Source: Ferrimonas balearica DSM 9799
GTDB lineage: Bacteria; Pseudomonadota; Gammaproteobacteria; Enterobacterales; Shewanellaceae
Assembly (NCBI RefSeq): GCF_000148645.1
Contig: NC_014541.1
Coordinates: 2,999,139-3,063,138 of the forward strand
Direction of reading: 5' to 3'
Length of the DNA: 64,000 nucleotides
The translations under genes and the position numbers were made by a program. Below the pieces are notes generated by a model. It did not search any database. It was not told where the DNA came from and saw nothing but the letters and a program-made list of their open reading frames with translations. Numbering within the stretch: position 1 is the first letter of the stretch; every line of letters begins with the position of its first letter. Shown here in pieces: positions 37,854 through 47,176 of this stretch.

Positions 37854-38858
37854 TCAGTTCACCGGGGCCACGCTGTCCCGCCCCACCAGTGCCGGTGGCA
37901 ACACCACCTGGCGACCGGGCAGGCTGGGCTCGCGGATGCGGTCCAGCAGCATCGACAACGCCTGCTCCGCCAGCGCTTCCATCGGCTGACGCACGGTGGT
38001 CAGAGGCGGATTGCAGTAACGGGCGGCCGGAATGTCGTCATAGCCCACCACGGACACGTCTTCGGGCACCCGCAGTCCCGCTTCCATCAGCGCCCGCATG
38101 GCGCCCATGGCCATCAGGTCGTTGCTGGCGAACACGGCGGTGAGTTGCTGCTGCCGGGCCAACAGCGCGTGCATGGCGCGGTAGCCCCCCTCAAAGCTGA
38201 GCTCATCGGAACAGACCCAGTTGTCGTCCGCCGCCAGCCCGGCCTTGGTCAGCGCGTGGCGATAGCCACTCAGGCGGCTTTGGCTGTTGCGCTTGCTGAG
38301 CGGGCCCGCCAGCAAACCGATGCGCTGGTGCCCCTGCTCAATCAGGTGGGTTACCGCCAGCTCACCGCCCATCTCTGAGTCGTCGAGGATGCGGTCATAG
38401 CCCGCTTCCGCCGGGGCGGAGTCCATCACCACGGCGGGCATGGCCAGACGCTCGCTGAGGTCCGCCATGGTCTCCTGTTGGGTGTCGGAGCTCATCAGCA
38501 GCATGCCATCCACCCGACGCTGAGCCAGCATCGCCAGGTAGTCGCGGGCGCGGTCGGCGTTGCCCTGAGTATTGCACAGCATCAGATTGTAGCCGTGGCG
38601 GTAGGCGACCCGGTCCACCCACTGGATCAGGTCGGCATAGAAAGGGTTGTTGGTGTCGGTCACCAGCATCCCCAGCACCCGGCTGCTGCCGCCTTTCAGG
38701 CTTCGGGCCACGGTGTTGGGGACGTAGTTCAGGGCCGCCACCGCCTGCATCACCCGCGCCTTGGCGTCCTCGGACACGAAACGGGTTTCGTTAAGAACGT
38801 GGGAGACCGTGGTGGTGGAGACCCCGGCGAGGCGGGCCACATCTTTGATCGTGGCCAT
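37854..38858 (-). CDS. rbsR: LacI-family ribose operon repressor
   Basis: 334 residues. LacI-type helix-turn-helix (MATIKDVARLAGVSTTTVSHVLN), hinge helix (VARSLKGGSS) and a ribose-binding-protein-like core (VLGMLVTDTNNPFYADL, FASNDLMAMGAMRAL, VVGYDDIPAARY). It should repress the rbs operon until ribose binds. It is the last gene of rbsDACBKR, three bases after rbsK, so it represses its own transcription. Overlapping palindromes before rbsD are the likely operator. Confidence 0.94.
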   Translation of the reverse strand: MATIKDVARLAGVSTTTVSHVLNETRFVSEDAKARVMQAVAALNYVPNTVARSLKGGSSRVLGMLVTDTNNPFYADLIQWVDRVAYRHGYNLMLCNTQGNADRARDYLAMLAQRRVDGMLLMSSDTQQETMADLSERLAMPAVVMDSAPAEAGYDRILDDSEMGGELAVTHLIEQGHQRIGLLAGPLSKRNSQSRLSGYRHALTKAGLAADDNWVCSDELSFEGGYRAMHALLARQQQLTAVFASNDLMAMGAMRALMEAGLRVPEDVSVVGYDDIPAARYCNPPLTTVRQPMEALAEQALSMLLDRIREPSLPGRQVVLPPALVGRDSVAPVN

Positions 38859-38861
38859 CGC

Positions 38862-39785
38862 TCAGCCCTGACTGGCCAGCAAACCCAGCACCTCATCCCG
38901 GGTCGGGATGGAGCTTTGAGCGCCCATGCGGGTCACCGACAGGGCCGCAGCGGCCTGGCCAAAGCGCACCGCCTCGGCCAACGACTGGCCCTCCAGCAGG
39001 GCCGTCACCATGCCACCGTTAAAGGTGTCACCGGCGGCGGTGGTGTCCACCGCGTCCACCACAAAACCGGGGATCGAACGCCCCTCACCCGCTTCGCTCA
39101 ACCACACGCCGCGCTTACCCAGGGTGATCATCACGGTCTTGATGCCGAAACGCTGGTGCAGTGCCTGGGCCGCACGGTCAGCGTCATCCAGGCTGTCGAT
39201 GGCGATGCCGGTGAGCTGCTCCGCTTCGGTCTCGTTGGGGGTGATGATGTCCACGTGGCGCAGCAGGCTGTCCGGCAGGTCACGGGCCGGGGCCGGGTTC
39301 AGCACCACGGTGGTGCCGCTGGCGCGGGCCAGTTCTGCGGCCTGCTCCAGGCTTTCAACGGGGGTTTCCAGTTGCAGCAGCAACAGGTCAGCATCGGTGA
39401 TGCGGTCGTGGTGCGCCAGCACCCGCTCCGGGCTCAGGGCCGCGTTGGCACCGGGCCAGATGCCGATGTTGTTTTCACCCTGGCTGTCGACGTAGATCAT
39501 CGCCAGGCCGGTGTTCTGGCCAGGCACGGTATCGATGGCCGCGGTGTCGATGCCGTCGGCGCCAAACTGCGCCACCATCTGGGCACCGATGGCGTCTTCA
39601 CCCACACAGCCGATCATGGTGGTGGTGGCTCCCAGCCGGGCCGCGGCCACGGCCTGGTTGGCGCCTTTGCCGCCGGCGACGATGTCGTACTGGTTGGCGG
39701 TGAGGGTTTGCCCCGGGCGGGGGAAGTGGTCCACCTGCAACAGGTGGTCCACGTTGATGCTGCCCAATACGGTGAGTGTTGCCAT
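38862..39785 (-). CDS. rbsK: Ribokinase
   Basis: 307 residues of the PfkB family. It contains the GGKGANQAVAAARLG motif, NETEAEQLTG, and the C-terminal DTTAAGDTFNGGMV motif with the catalytic Asp. It phosphorylates ribose at O5, giving ribose 5-phosphate for the pentose phosphate pathway and nucleotide synthesis. AAGGAA precedes the ATG. Confidence 0.96.
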   Translation of the reverse strand: MATLTVLGSINVDHLLQVDHFPRPGQTLTANQYDIVAGGKGANQAVAAARLGATTTMIGCVGEDAIGAQMVAQFGADGIDTAAIDTVPGQNTGLAMIYVDSQGENNIGIWPGANAALSPERVLAHHDRITDADLLLLQLETPVESLEQAAELARASGTTVVLNPAPARDLPDSLLRHVDIITPNETEAEQLTGIAIDSLDDADRAAQALHQRFGIKTVMITLGKRGVWLSEAGEGRSIPGFVVDAVDTTAAGDTFNGGMVTALLEGQSLAEAVRFGQAAAALSVTRMGAQSSIPTRDEVLGLLASQG

Positions 39786-39813
39786 CGATTCTGTTCCTTA
39801 CCCGGAAAATGAC

Positions 39814-40692
39814 TTACTTGGTGATCAGTTTGAGCGGTACCGGCTGGTAGGCTTCCACCGCTTCGCCCGCGAGGATCTTCGCGGCCATCTCCACACCGAG
39901 GCGACCGATCAGCTCCGGCTGCTGGGCCACAGTGGCACCCAGCAGGCCGCGCTTGACCGCAGCAATACCGTCGTCAGTGCCGTCAAAGCCGACAATCAGC
40001 ACGGATTTGCCGGCGCCGCGAACGGCCTGCAGCGCGCCCAGTGCCATCTCGTCGTTCTGGGCAAAAATGGCCTGCACGTCGCCGTTACCGGCCAGCAGGT
40101 TCTCCGCCACGTTGAGGCCCTTGGTGCGGTCAAAATCCGCCGGCTGGCTGGCCATCAGTTGCAGCTGGTTGGCCGCTACGGCCTGGGCAAAGCCTTCGCC
40201 GCGCTCACGGGCGGCGGAGGTGCCGGCCACGCCTTCGAGCTGCAGCACCTTGGCGCCCTGGCCCAGCTGCTCAGTGATGAAGTCACCGGCCAGCTTGCCG
40301 CCCGCCACGTTGTCGGAAGCGATGTGGCTGGCCACGTCGCCGCGGGTCACGCCCCGGTCCAGAGTCAGCAGCGGGATGCCTGCCCGGTTCACCATACGGG
40401 CGGCATTGCTGGCCGCGTCGGAGTCGGTGGGGTTGAGCATGATCGCCTTGACCTGGCGCACGGTCAAATCTTCGATGTTGGCCAGCTCGCGGGCCGGATC
40501 ATTCTGAGAATCCAGCACAATCAGGTCGTAGCCCAGCTCCGCGGCTTTCTGTTCGGCCCCCTCTTTCAGGGTGACGAAGAACGGGTTGTTCAGGGTGGAG
40601 ACCACCAGCGCCAGAGTGTCCTTGGCGGAAGCGGTGGCGGTCAGGCCCAGGGCCAGGGTCAGTGCCGCGGCACGGCGCATCCAGTGTTTCAT
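39814..40692 (-). CDS. rbsB: Periplasmic ribose-binding protein
   Basis: 292 residues. Signal peptide (about 1-23, cleavage near ASA-KD) followed by the type I periplasmic binding fold: [35 protein letters not shown]-like [45 protein letters not shown]. It delivers ribose to RbsAC. AGGAG precedes the ATG. It follows rbsC by 19 bases. Confidence 0.96.
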   Translation of the reverse strand: MKHWMRRAAALTLALGLTATASAKDTLALVVSTLNNPFFVTLKEGAEQKAAELGYDLIVLDSQNDPARELANIEDLTVRQVKAIMLNPTDSDAASNAARMVNRAGIPLLTLDRGVTRGDVASHIASDNVAGGKLAGDFITEQLGQGAKVLQLEGVAGTSAARERGEGFAQAVAANQLQLMASQPADFDRTKGLNVAENLLAGNGDVQAIFAQNDEMALGALQAVRGAGKSVLIVGFDGTDDGIAAVKRGLLGATVAQQPELIGRLGVEMAAKILAGEAVEAYQPVPLKLITK

Positions 40693-40711
40693 GTCAGGCT
40701 CCTAATCGTTC

Positions 40712-41677
40712 TTATGCGTGAGATTTGCGATCGGCCAGCACGGCCAACAGGATCACCGCCGCTTTGGCGATCATCTGGTAGTAAGAGGAGACGTCCAGCA
40801 GGTTCAGGGCGTTGTTCAGGAAACCGATGATCAACGCGCCCACCAGGGTGCCCCAGATAAAGCCACGGCCACCGGCCAGGCTGGCGCCACCCACCACCAC
40901 CGCAGCGATGGCATCCAGCTCATAGGCGGTACCGGCAGTGGGCTGGGCGGAGGAGAGACGGGAGGTCACGATCAGACCCGCCAGCGCAGCCATCATGCCG
41001 CTGATGCCGTACACCGCCACCTTGACCCGATCCACCCGGATGCCGGACAGGCGTGCCGCCGCTTCGTTACCGCCGATGGCGTAGATGTAGCGGCCCAGGC
41101 GGGTGTGGTTGAGCAGGAACCAGGCACCGACAAAGCACAGCAGCATCAGCCACACCGGCATCGGCACACCAAACAGGTAGCCGGTGCCGAGGAAGGCGAA
41201 CGCGTCAGAGGCGTCAGTAAAGCCGGTGGAGATGGGACGGCCGTCGGTGTACACCATGGTCAGGCCGCGGATGGCGGTCATGGTCACCAGGGTGGCAATA
41301 AACGCCTGTACTTTACCCTTGGCCACCAGCAGACCGTTGAGGCTGCCGAGGAACAGGCCGAACAGCAAGGTGGCCACCAGCGTCACCGCCAGGGGCAGCT
41401 CCAGTCCCACCATGGAGGCGCCGAGGGCGCCACACAGGGCCAGTACCGCGCCCACCGACAGGTCGATGCCGGCGGTCAGGATCACCAGGGTCATGCCCAC
41501 GGCGATGATGGCGTTGACCGAGGTCTGACGCAGGATGTTCATCAAGTTGCCGGTGGTAAAGAACTGGTCGTTCAGGGTGGAGACCACCGCGATCAGCACC
41601 AGCAGGGCCAGCAGGGCTTTTTGGTTTTTCAGCCCATCCAGCAGCTTGGGCATCAGGGTCTGTGCTTGAGAGGTCAT
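40712..41677 (-). CDS. rbsC: Ribose ABC transporter permease
   Basis: 321 residues with about eight to ten membrane helices. [40 protein letters not shown] is the family signature region, followed by [18 protein letters not shown], the contact site for the ATPase. It forms the inner-membrane channel for ribose. Its ATG overlaps the rbsA stop (ATGA), so the two are coupled. Confidence 0.96.
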   Translation of the reverse strand: MTSQAQTLMPKLLDGLKNQKALLALLVLIAVVSTLNDQFFTTGNLMNILRQTSVNAIIAVGMTLVILTAGIDLSVGAVLALCGALGASMVGLELPLAVTLVATLLFGLFLGSLNGLLVAKGKVQAFIATLVTMTAIRGLTMVYTDGRPISTGFTDASDAFAFLGTGYLFGVPMPVWLMLLCFVGAWFLLNHTRLGRYIYAIGGNEAAARLSGIRVDRVKVAVYGISGMMAALAGLIVTSRLSSAQPTAGTAYELDAIAAVVVGGASLAGGRGFIWGTLVGALIIGFLNNALNLLDVSSYYQMIAKAAVILLAVLADRKSHA

Positions 41678-43176
41678 GCTTGGTTCTCGTTCTGGGTTTT
41701 GCCGAGCGCAGCGGCCAGCAACTGGGATTGGGTAGCGGTTTTGGCGGTGAACTCACCGCTGATGCGGCCGTGATGCATCACCAGGATGCGGTCGCTCAGG
41801 CCCATCACCTCGGGCAGGTCGGAAGAGACGATGATGATGCTCATGCCGCCCTGCTTGAGCTGGTTAATCAGCTCATAAATCTCTTTCTTGGCGCCGACGT
41901 CCACGCCGCGGGTCGGCTCATCCAGGATCAGCACCTTGGGCTGGGCCATCACGCCCTTGGCGATGGCGGCCTTCTGCTGGTTCCCCCCGGAGAGCTTGCC
42001 GATGGGCTGGTCCAGGGTCGGGGTCTTGATGTTAAAGCGCTGACGGAACTGCTCGGTCTCGCTGGCTTCAGCGCCGTGCTGCAGGCGACCCAGTTGGCTG
42101 AAGTGGTTCAGCGCCGACAGGCTCATGTTGGCTTTGACTGACATCCCCAGCACCAGGCCATCGCCTTTACGGTCTTCGGAGATGTAGGTGATGCCAGCCT
42201 TGATGGCGTCGGCCGGATGGCGCACGGTCAGGGCCTCGCCATTGAGGCGAACGACACCGGACTCGGCCCAGACATCGCCGCACAGCAGGCGCATCAGCTC
42301 ACTGCGGCCCGCGCCCATCAGGCCACTGAAGCCTAGGATTTCGCCCTGGTGCAGGGTAAAGGAGACGTCCTCCACACCGGCGCCACTGAGGCGTTCCACC
42401 GCCAGTGACTCAGCACCGGGGGTCACCTCAACACGGGGGTAGAGGTCGGACAGCGGACGCCCCACCATCAGCTCAATCAGGCGCGCCTCATCCAACTCGT
42501 CGGCGCCGTGTTCGGCAATGAACTGGCCATCGCGCATGACGGTGATGCGATCGCAGATGGCGAAGATCTCCTGCATCCGGTGGGAGATGTAAACGATGCC
42601 GACACCATCGGCTTTCAGTTCGGCGATCACCTTAAACAGGGTCTCGGTTTCCCGGTCACTGAGGGCGTCGGTAGGCTCGTCCATCACGATCACTTTGGAC
42701 TGGAACGACAGCGCCTTGGCGATCTCCACCATCTGTTGTTCACCGATGGAGAGGCGGGATACCGGCTCACGGCTGGAGCGGGCTACACCCAGACGGGCCA
42801 GCAGCGCATCGGCCTGGCGGTAAAGGCTGGGCCAGTCGATGCGGGCACCGGCACGCATCGGTTCGCGACCCAGAAAGATGTTTTCGGCGATGGAGAGGCC
42901 ACCAATCAGGTTCAGCTCCTGGTGGATGATGCTGATGCCCGCCTGCTGGGAGGCGCGGGGCTCATCGAACCAGCACGCTTCACCCTGGTAGCGGAGCTGG
43001 CCAGCGTCAGCGCTGTAGATGCCGGTGAGCACCTTCATCAGGGTGGACTTGCCAGCGCCGTTCTCTCCCATCAGGCCCATCACCTGGCCGGGGTAGACGT
43101 GCAGGCGGGCACCATCCAGGGCTTTCACCCCGGGGAAGGCTTTGTCGATGCCGTCGAGTTGCAGTACCGGCTCCAT
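41674..43176 (-). CDS. rbsA: Ribose ABC transporter, double ATPase
   Basis: 500 residues with two ABC domains in one chain. The first has Walker [10 protein letters not shown], signature [15 protein letters not shown] and Walker B VIVMDEPT; the second has a changed Walker A ([10 protein letters not shown]), signature [14 protein letters not shown] and Walker [10 protein letters not shown], as is normal for sugar ATPases of this family. The start at 43176 was chosen by family length and by overlap with the rbsD stop; a longer frame would add 38 unlikely residues. Confidence 0.96.
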   Translation of the reverse strand: MEPVLQLDGIDKAFPGVKALDGARLHVYPGQVMGLMGENGAGKSTLMKVLTGIYSADAGQLRYQGEACWFDEPRASQQAGISIIHQELNLIGGLSIAENIFLGREPMRAGARIDWPSLYRQADALLARLGVARSSREPVSRLSIGEQQMVEIAKALSFQSKVIVMDEPTDALSDRETETLFKVIAELKADGVGIVYISHRMQEIFAICDRITVMRDGQFIAEHGADELDEARLIELMVGRPLSDLYPRVEVTPGAESLAVERLSGAGVEDVSFTLHQGEILGFSGLMGAGRSELMRLLCGDVWAESGVVRLNGEALTVRHPADAIKAGITYISEDRKGDGLVLGMSVKANMSLSALNHFSQLGRLQHGAEASETEQFRQRFNIKTPTLDQPIGKLSGGNQQKAAIAKGVMAQPKVLILDEPTRGVDVGAKKEIYELINQLKQGGMSIIIVSSDLPEVMGLSDRILVMHHGRISGEFTAKTATQSQLLAAALGKTQNENQA

Positions 43177-43595
43177 CAGAACGCCACTCCCGCTTTCAGA
43201 ATGATGTTGGCGTAGGGCTGGCACTCGCCGGTGCGCACCACGGCACGGCTGTTGCGGCTGCGCTGCTTGAACTGTTCGTGGCTGACCCACTCGATGGCAA
43301 TGGCTTGCCCCTGCGCCTGACCCAGCTGTTCCAGCATAGTGGTCAATTGCGCCAGCAGGGCTGGGCTGTGGCTCTGCATCTCTTCGGCCAGTACCACTGA
43401 CTCAATCTGCAGATCACCGGCGATGGCGTTCAGGGTATCGAGAAACGTCGGCACACCCCGTATCAGGGCCAGGTCGATGCGCTGGCATTCGTCCGGGATC
43501 GGCAGGCCGGCATCGGCGATGGTCAGCTCATCGGTGTGGCCGGAGAGGCTAATCAGCTGGGACAGGTGACTGTTCAGTAGCGCGCCGCGTTTCAT
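43176..43595 (-). CDS. rbsD: D-ribose pyranase
   Basis: 139 residues. [34 protein letters not shown] contains the catalytic His of the family (SGHTD) and the C-terminus ends in the Tyr-Asn active-site motif ([14 protein letters not shown]). It converts beta-pyranose ribose to the furanose form used by RbsK. It is the first gene of the operon. GAGGAAA precedes the ATG at 43595. Confidence 0.95.
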   Translation of the reverse strand: MKRGALLNSHLSQLISLSGHTDELTIADAGLPIPDECQRIDLALIRGVPTFLDTLNAIAGDLQIESVVLAEEMQSHSPALLAQLTTMLEQLGQAQGQAIAIEWVSHEQFKQRSRNSRAVVRTGECQPYANIILKAGVAF

Positions 43596-43630
43596 AGGTT
43601 TCCTCGACATCAAATCATCCGCAACCATCA

Positions 43631-43658
43631 GCGCAAACGTGTGCGCAAACGATTGCGC
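43631..43658. promoter_or_regulatory. Overlapping RbsR operator candidates
   Basis: GCGCAA-ACGA-TTGCGC at 43643-43658 is a perfect LacI-family palindrome. A second, imperfect one (GCGCAA-ACGT-GTGCGC) at 43631-43646 shares four bases with it. They lie 36-63 bases before rbsD. Confidence 0.65.
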
Positions 43659-43934
43659 GTATTGTAGATCCGCCTTTTGGGGCAACTGAATGGGGATCGA
43701 AGCGATCCGGATCACAATTCCGGCGGGGATTTTGTCAGGGAGTTTCAGGACTGGCGGGAGGGCCACGAGCCGATGGCTGGAAACGGTGGGATTGTCGCCA
43801 ATTTTTGTTGTAGGGAACCCAGGGGAACACCCGCAATGACGATATTACTCTTTATATTTCTGACAGTTATCGTGGAATGAAATTTTCTTTCACCCGTGCT
43901 CCGCTCAACCCCGGATTGGCTGGCGTTCAGCCAC
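43659..43934. other. Spacer between rbs and lld clusters
   Basis: The 5' region of rbsD beyond the operators and the 3' end of the lactate unit. A GATCCGGATCA sequence near 43705 could be a weak FNR- or CRP-type site. No gene is seen. Confidence 0.4.
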
Positions 43935-43964
43935 AAAAAAGCCCGCGCGGTTTCCCGCACGGGC
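43935..43964 (-). terminator. Intrinsic terminator of lldEFG
   Basis: Stem of GCCCG-C-GCGG against CCGC-A-CGGGC with loop TTTC; the minus strand continues with six T. Confidence 0.88.
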
Positions 43965-43982
43965 AATGGGTCTGCATCGCTG

Positions 43983-44555
43983 TTAACTGAGCAGAAAAAC
44001 GGTCATGGAGCTGGCACCGTGGGCACCAATCACCAGCGCCTGTTCAATGTCGGCGGTTTTGGACGGGCCGGCAATAAAGGCACCGTGGCTGCCGGGCGCC
44101 AGGTCGATGGCCGGTGCGGCCTGATGCATGGTCGGGTAGATGGCGTCTGCCTTCACCACCGCAGCCAGATGCTCGGTGATGTAGGGGGCCACGCGGTGGC
44201 CGGTCACGGTGTCCTTGATGAACACCGCGCCGTTCTCCGCGACGGCAAACTCCGCTGAGACCAGAGTGTGGTCAACATCGCGCAGATCGTGGGCTTGTTC
44301 ATTCAGCTCACGGTTACCGGTCAGCCCTTCCACCAGACTCATCACCTGGCCGCCCTCTTCCATGCGGTCATTCAGGTAGGTCTGGATCTCGTCGAGGCTG
44401 GTGACCCGAACCAGGGTGCCGCCGACTTTGGCCAGGCTGGCCTCGTACTGGCCAGGCAGGTCTTCGGTGTTGGGTTCAACGTCGATCACCGGCAGCGGCT
44501 GGTCCGGCAGGGTGATCTGGCCCAGGGCCTGCAGAATTTGGTCACGGCTGGACAT
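43983..44555 (-). CDS. lldG: L-lactate dehydrogenase complex LUD-domain subunit
   Basis: 190 residues of the LUD (LutC/YkgG) family; the C-terminal part has VTGHRVAPYITEHLAAVVKA and GPSKTADIEQALVIGAHG, typical of LutC. With LldE and LldF it forms the non-flavin Fe-S L-lactate dehydrogenase first described in Shewanella oneidensis and as LutABC in Bacillus. Its ATG overlaps the stop of lldF (TAATG). It is the last gene before the terminator. Confidence 0.92.
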   Translation of the reverse strand: MSSRDQILQALGQITLPDQPLPVIDVEPNTEDLPGQYEASLAKVGGTLVRVTSLDEIQTYLNDRMEEGGQVMSLVEGLTGNRELNEQAHDLRDVDHTLVSAEFAVAENGAVFIKDTVTGHRVAPYITEHLAAVVKADAIYPTMHQAAPAIDLAPGSHGAFIAGPSKTADIEQALVIGAHGASSMTVFLLS

Positions 44556-45946
44556 TACTTGTTCTCCCGATTCTTCTTAAACCAGCTCTCGAACGAGCCC
44601 GTGGTCGGTGCTTCCGGCAGTTCGCGGTGCTTGGTCCAGGCACCCCCAAACGGCTTCATCAGCGAGCCCGGCAGGATGCGCAGCGCACCACGGGCCATGC
44701 CCATACCGGCGTTGAGCAGGGTTTCGCTGCCCATAAACTTGCCAACAAAGGGCATGTAGCTGCCTTTGCCGTAGGGCAAGCGGCCATCTTTGGCCTGGAT
44801 CTTACGCCAGTGGTGGATGATCTGGTCCAGCGGCACCTTGGTGGGACACACCTTGGTGCAGGAGCCACACAGGGTGCAGGCCCAGGCCATGGAGTGGGTC
44901 TCGTCATTGCCGGCGGAGACGGCGATGCCGATGGGGCCGGGGATCAGCGCGTTGTAGCTGTAGCCACTGGAGCGACGGTAGACCGGACAGGTATTCAGGC
45001 AGCCGCCACAACGGATGCACTTGTAAGCTTCCGCCAGCAGCTTGTCCTTGAACAGCTCGGTGCGGCCGTTGTCCACCATCACAATGTGCATCTCGCCGCC
45101 CGCTTTCGGGCCTTTGTAGATGGTGTTGTAGGTGGTGCTGGGCTGGCCGGTGGCGTTGCGGGCCAGGGTGCGGGTCAGCACGCCCACCGCGTCCAGGTTG
45201 GGCACAATCTTGTCGATGCCCATGGAGTGGATCTGCAGCTTGGGCAGGTTCACCCCCATGTCGGCGTTGCCTTCGTTGGTGCACACCACCACAGCGCCTT
45301 CGCTGGCGATGGCCATGTTGACACCGGTCAGGGCCGCGTCGGCGGTCAGGAAGTGTTCACGCAGATGGTAACGAGCCTGCTTGGTCAGGTAGGTCGGGCA
45401 GGAGGCGCCCTTCTCGGAACCGATCTTGCGGTGGAACAGCTCGCCAACCTCCTCTTTCTTGAGGTGGATGGCCGGCACCACGATGTGGCTCGGCGGCTGC
45501 TCATTGAGCTGGATGATGCGCTCACCCAGGTCGGTGTCGATCACCTCGATGCCCCGCTCAATCAGGTAGGGGTTGAGGTGACACTCTTCGGTCAGCATCG
45601 ACTTGGATTTGACCAGCTTCTTAACCTGATGCTTGGCCAGCAGGCTGTGCACAATCTCGTTGTGCTCCTTGCCGTCCTTCGCCCAGTGCACCACGATGCC
45701 GTTGTTCTGGCAGTTGGCCTCGAACTCTTGCAGGTACTTGGCCAGGTTCGCCAGGGTGTGATACTTGATTTCGGAGCCGAGCTGTTTGACCCGCTCCCAT
45801 TCGTCGCCACCAATGCTGTCGGCGGCCAGGTCACGCTTGTGGCGCAGGGTCCACAGCGCCTTGTCGTGCCAGTCCACCCGCGCTTCGTCACGGTTGAACT
45901 TCTCCGCCGCGCTGGCGTGGCTCTCAATCTCACCAATCAGTGCCAT
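44555..45946 (-). CDS. lldF: L-lactate dehydrogenase iron-sulfur subunit
   Basis: 463 residues. An N-terminal LUD domain (ANCQNNGIVVHWAKDG, SMLTEECHLNPYL, TGVNMAIASEGAVVVCTNEGN) and a C-terminal ferredoxin-like part with two cluster motifs, CIRCGGCLNTCPVYR and CTLCGSCTKVCPTKV. It is the LutB/LldF electron-transfer subunit. A LldE-lldF gap of 11 bases and overlap with lldG show one operon. Confidence 0.95.
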   Translation of the reverse strand: MALIGEIESHASAAEKFNRDEARVDWHDKALWTLRHKRDLAADSIGGDEWERVKQLGSEIKYHTLANLAKYLQEFEANCQNNGIVVHWAKDGKEHNEIVHSLLAKHQVKKLVKSKSMLTEECHLNPYLIERGIEVIDTDLGERIIQLNEQPPSHIVVPAIHLKKEEVGELFHRKIGSEKGASCPTYLTKQARYHLREHFLTADAALTGVNMAIASEGAVVVCTNEGNADMGVNLPKLQIHSMGIDKIVPNLDAVGVLTRTLARNATGQPSTTYNTIYKGPKAGGEMHIVMVDNGRTELFKDKLLAEAYKCIRCGGCLNTCPVYRRSSGYSYNALIPGPIGIAVSAGNDETHSMAWACTLCGSCTKVCPTKVPLDQIIHHWRKIQAKDGRLPYGKGSYMPFVGKFMGSETLLNAGMGMARGALRILPGSLMKPFGGAWTKHRELPEAPTTGSFESWFKKNRENK

Positions 45947-45957
45947 GGGATGTCTCC

Positions 45958-46701
45958 TTACAGCGCTTGGTTGATCAGTTCTGCGATGTGCAGAGTCTGA
46001 ATGGGATGCAGCTGCTTGCGGATTACGCCGTCCAGGTGCATCAGGCAGGAGGGGTCAAAACCCACCACGTAGGCAGCGCCGGTGTCGGCGTGCGCCTGGG
46101 CCTTGTCTTTGCCCATCTTGCCGGAGACGGCGCCCTCATCCAGGGCGAAGGTGCCACCAAAACCGCAGCATTCGTCTTTGCGGTCCGGGTAAACGATGTC
46201 GATGCCTTCGATGCGGGACAGCAGGGCTTCCACCTTGTTGTAGCTCTTGCCCTTGGTCTCAGACGGGGTCGCCAGGTCCAGCATGCGGATACCGTGGCAG
46301 GACATCTGCAGGCTGATCTTGTGGTTGAAGGGCTTGTTGAAGCGCTCCAGGCCGTGGATGTCGTGCAGGAACTCGGTCAGCTCTTTGAGCTTGCCAATCA
46401 CCGCAGTGGCTTCCGGGCTGCAGTCGAACTCGTGGAAGTTCTCCTTGGCCGCCACCAGGCAGGAAGCGGCCGGGCAGACAATGTAGTCGCAGTCCACGCC
46501 TTTAAAGGCGTTCAGCAGCTTCAGGGTGGTCTTCTTGGCGTCCTCGTAGCAGCCGGAGTTGGTCATCGGCTGGCCACAGCAGGTTTGGCCGTGGGGCAGA
46601 ATCACCTCGTGGCCCAGCTTCTCCAGAAGCTCCACGGTGGCGATGCCCACTTGAGGAACCATATGGTTCACCAGGCAGGGTACGAACAGGGCGATTTTCA
46701 T
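45958..46701 (-). CDS. lldE: L-lactate dehydrogenase cysteine-rich subunit
   Basis: 247 residues with two CCG domains (TCCGQPMTNSG and ECCGFGGTFAL, each with its partner Cys earlier, VPCLVNHM and SCHGIRML). This is the LutA/LldE subunit, thought to carry a special Fe-S centre like that of heterodisulfide reductase. It passes lactate electrons to the quinone pool with LldFG. GGAG precedes the ATG. A FadR-subfamily type operator lies about 195 bases upstream. Confidence 0.95.
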   Translation of the reverse strand: MKIALFVPCLVNHMVPQVGIATVELLEKLGHEVILPHGQTCCGQPMTNSGCYEDAKKTTLKLLNAFKGVDCDYIVCPAASCLVAAKENFHEFDCSPEATAVIGKLKELTEFLHDIHGLERFNKPFNHKISLQMSCHGIRMLDLATPSETKGKSYNKVEALLSRIEGIDIVYPDRKDECCGFGGTFALDEGAVSGKMGKDKAQAHADTGAAYVVGFDPSCLMHLDGVIRKQLHPIQTLHIAELINQAL

Positions 46702-47134
46702 CGTTATCTCCGCTAATGCTTAGTTCGCGCGAGAAGCCTGTGTCCTTGCCCGCGCACGGGAAGTAATGTACTCCTTTCCCCCATCTCTGGCGCGGGTTAG
46801 CAAATTGTGAAAACCCCTCGGGCATAGCCCCGCCGCAACCTTCCCGCAACCTCGACATTAACCTTTCGATCACCTCCGGATCGCTTCTCACTATCTTGGT
46901 CAGACCAATCCGGCCCCAAATGTTGCAATTGCGTACCCCCATCGCTAACCCGCCGTTAACATTCGCTGTGGTTTTTTTGTCCATTTATGGGATGGCGATC
47001 ACCCTTTATCGACACAAGGCGAAAAGATACACATCGGAGGATAAGAATTGTCGAGATGGATCGGGTCAGATTGTCCCGGCCAATTCGGCAATGCGGTCGT
47101 TAACATGGCGATAATGTCGTTCGAACCGGATCAA
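46702..47134. other. Promoter region of lldEFG
   Basis: About 430 bases between dld and lldE without a gene. It contains the TTGGT-N3-ACCAA palindrome at 46896. The presence of a separate promoter region and a dld terminator means lldEFG is its own unit. Confidence 0.5.
46896..46908. promoter_or_regulatory. LldR/PdhR-type operator candidate
   Basis: TTGGT-CAG-ACCAA, a perfect inverted repeat of the FadR-subfamily GntR form used by E. coli LldR and PdhR. It lies 195-207 bases before lldE. No GntR gene is in the window. Confidence 0.6.
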
Positions 47135-47158
47135 AAAAGGGGCCCCTGAGGGCCCCTT
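47135..47158 (-). terminator. Intrinsic terminator of dld
   Basis: AAGGGGCCC/GGGCCCCTT stem, 4-base loop; the minus strand continues with T. Confidence 0.88.
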
Positions 47159-47176
47159 ACTCACCGTTGCCAGCCC

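Noticed and set aside
46896-47114. 72-codon ORF in the lldE promoter region
   Set aside because: It starts on the LldR-type operator, has no ribosome site and no protein-like pattern.
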